Source: Bacteroides sp.
Lineage (GTDB): Bacteria; Bacteroidota; Bacteroidia; Bacteroidales; Bacteroidaceae
Assembly: GCA_019412865.1 (NCBI GenBank)
Contig: DXOJ01000033.1
Span: 1-7,148, forward strand
DNA: 7,148 bases
Direction of reading: 5' to 3'
A program made the position numbers and the translations under genes. The notes under the pieces were generated by a model that was given only the letters and a program-made list of their open reading frames with translations, was not told the DNA's origin and ran no database searches. Below, piece after piece: positions 6,448-7,148 of the stretch (positions within the stretch are counted from its first letter, which is position 1; every line of letters starts with the position of its first letter).

Positions 6448-7148
6448 ATGGAAATGAAAGAGAGCAATATTATCCATGAGATAAATATGGATAATATCAA
6501 AAATGAGGAAGCCTTGGTTGGTCTACTGAATTATATGGACGGAGACATTGCTATTGCAGATGATATCAGGGAACTGCCCTACAATGATAATTCTACCATA
6601 CAACTGAATATGCTGATTATTATCATGTGTATCAAAGGTAAGTTGCAACTGGATGTCAACAGTAATACGTATGTGGTTCATTCGAACGATCTTTTGTTTT
6701 GCCGTCCCAATATTTTATGCAACAATTACATGCTTAGTCCGGATTTTGAAGGAAAAATAGTGGGATTCTCCGAACGCATTCTCCAACATTTCTTTTTCAA
6801 CAGCAGGAATATCTGGAACAAAGCCTTATATATCAGCAAAAATCCCATTATACATCTGAATGAAGAAAAACAGAACAGTTTTGAACATTACTATGAATTG
6901 ATTAAACTGAAAGTCAACCAACCGCCACACATCTATCATAAAGAGATTATGCGTTCTCTCCTGCAAGCTGCCCTTTACGAATTGCTGGTGGATTTGGATA
7001 AGCTCATATCATCTGACGAAGATAATCTGATGAGACAGGGAGATATTCTATTCAAGAACTTTATGAAATTACTGGAGCAGACTAAAGGAAAAGAACGTTC
7101 AGTGGCATACTATGCCAAAGAGCTGTGTGTCACTCCTAAATATTTATC
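6448..7148 (+). CDS. AraC-family transcriptional regulator, 3' end cut by window edge
   Basis: The frame from ATG 6448 is open to the right edge, giving 233 residues of a protein that in this family is usually about 280-310 long. Residues about 20-175 look like the N-terminal sensing domain of Bacteroides AraC regulators: a cupin-like strand pattern with IKGKLQLDVNSNTYVVHSNDLLFCRPN (62-88) and MLSPDFEGKIVGFS (95-108). A helical linker follows (about 165-212), then KERSVAYYAKELCVTPKYL (215-233), the opening helices of the first AraC helix-turn-helix. The rest of the DNA-binding domain lies outside. Starts at 6448 and 6454 (Met3) are both possible; 6448 is the longest. It diverges from the efflux operon, so control of that operon, as activator or repressor, is the likely role; the ligand is unknown. 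A five-codon frame (6440-6457) overlaps its start. Confidence 0.9.
   Translation, partial: MEMKESNIIHEINMDNIKNEEALVGLLNYMDGDIAIADDIRELPYNDNSTIQLNMLIIIMCIKGKLQLDVNSNTYVVHSNDLLFCRPNILCNNYMLSPDFEGKIVGFSERILQHFFFNSRNIWNKALYISKNPIIHLNEEKQNSFEHYYELIKLKVNQPPHIYHKEIMRSLLQAALYELLVDLDKLISSDEDNLMRQGDILFKNFMKLLEQTKGKERSVAYYAKELCVTPKYL

Overview
The window looks like Bacteroides or a close Bacteroidaceae relative. The grounds are moderate-to-low GC with AT-rich intergenic gaps, a TAnnTTTG-type promoter element, weak or absent Shine-Dalgarno sequences, proteins typical of gut Bacteroides (an RND efflux set with a short TolC-like channel, and a Bacteroides-style AraC regulator), and the nrfH-nrfA gene order. 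This assignment rests on recognition alone; no database was searched.

Layout, left to right: (i) 1-24, minus strand: the first eight codons of a gene that is probably nrfA, running off the left edge. (ii) 64-663, minus: nrfH, the tetraheme membrane quinol dehydrogenase that feeds electrons to NrfA. (iii) 664-770: a compact junction holding the terminator of the efflux operon and a promoter candidate for nrfH. (iv) 771-6241, minus: a complete tripartite RND efflux operon, transcribed adaptor lipoprotein (5201-6241), then RND permease (2082-5204), then TolC-like outer-membrane channel (771-2060). (v) 6242-6447: a 206-bp divergent control region with four copies of a 7-bp half-site spaced by near-whole helical turns. 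(vi) 6448-7148, plus: an AraC-family regulator cut by the right edge at the start of its DNA-binding domain.

How the parts work together: the three efflux proteins should form one envelope-spanning, proton-driven pump, with permease in the inner membrane, adaptor in the periplasm and channel in the outer membrane. The divergent AraC-type regulator is the natural candidate to control it through the repeated half-sites. NrfH and NrfA form a separate system (respiratory or detoxifying nitrite reduction to ammonium), insulated from the efflux operon by a clear intrinsic terminator.

The gene content is ordinary for the group; I see no undescribed multi-gene system here. The points most worth a second look are the phased half-site array between the divergent genes, the substituted proton-relay residues in the permease (Asp-Asn/Arg instead of Asp-Asp/Lys), and the overlap of terminator and promoter upstream of nrfH.
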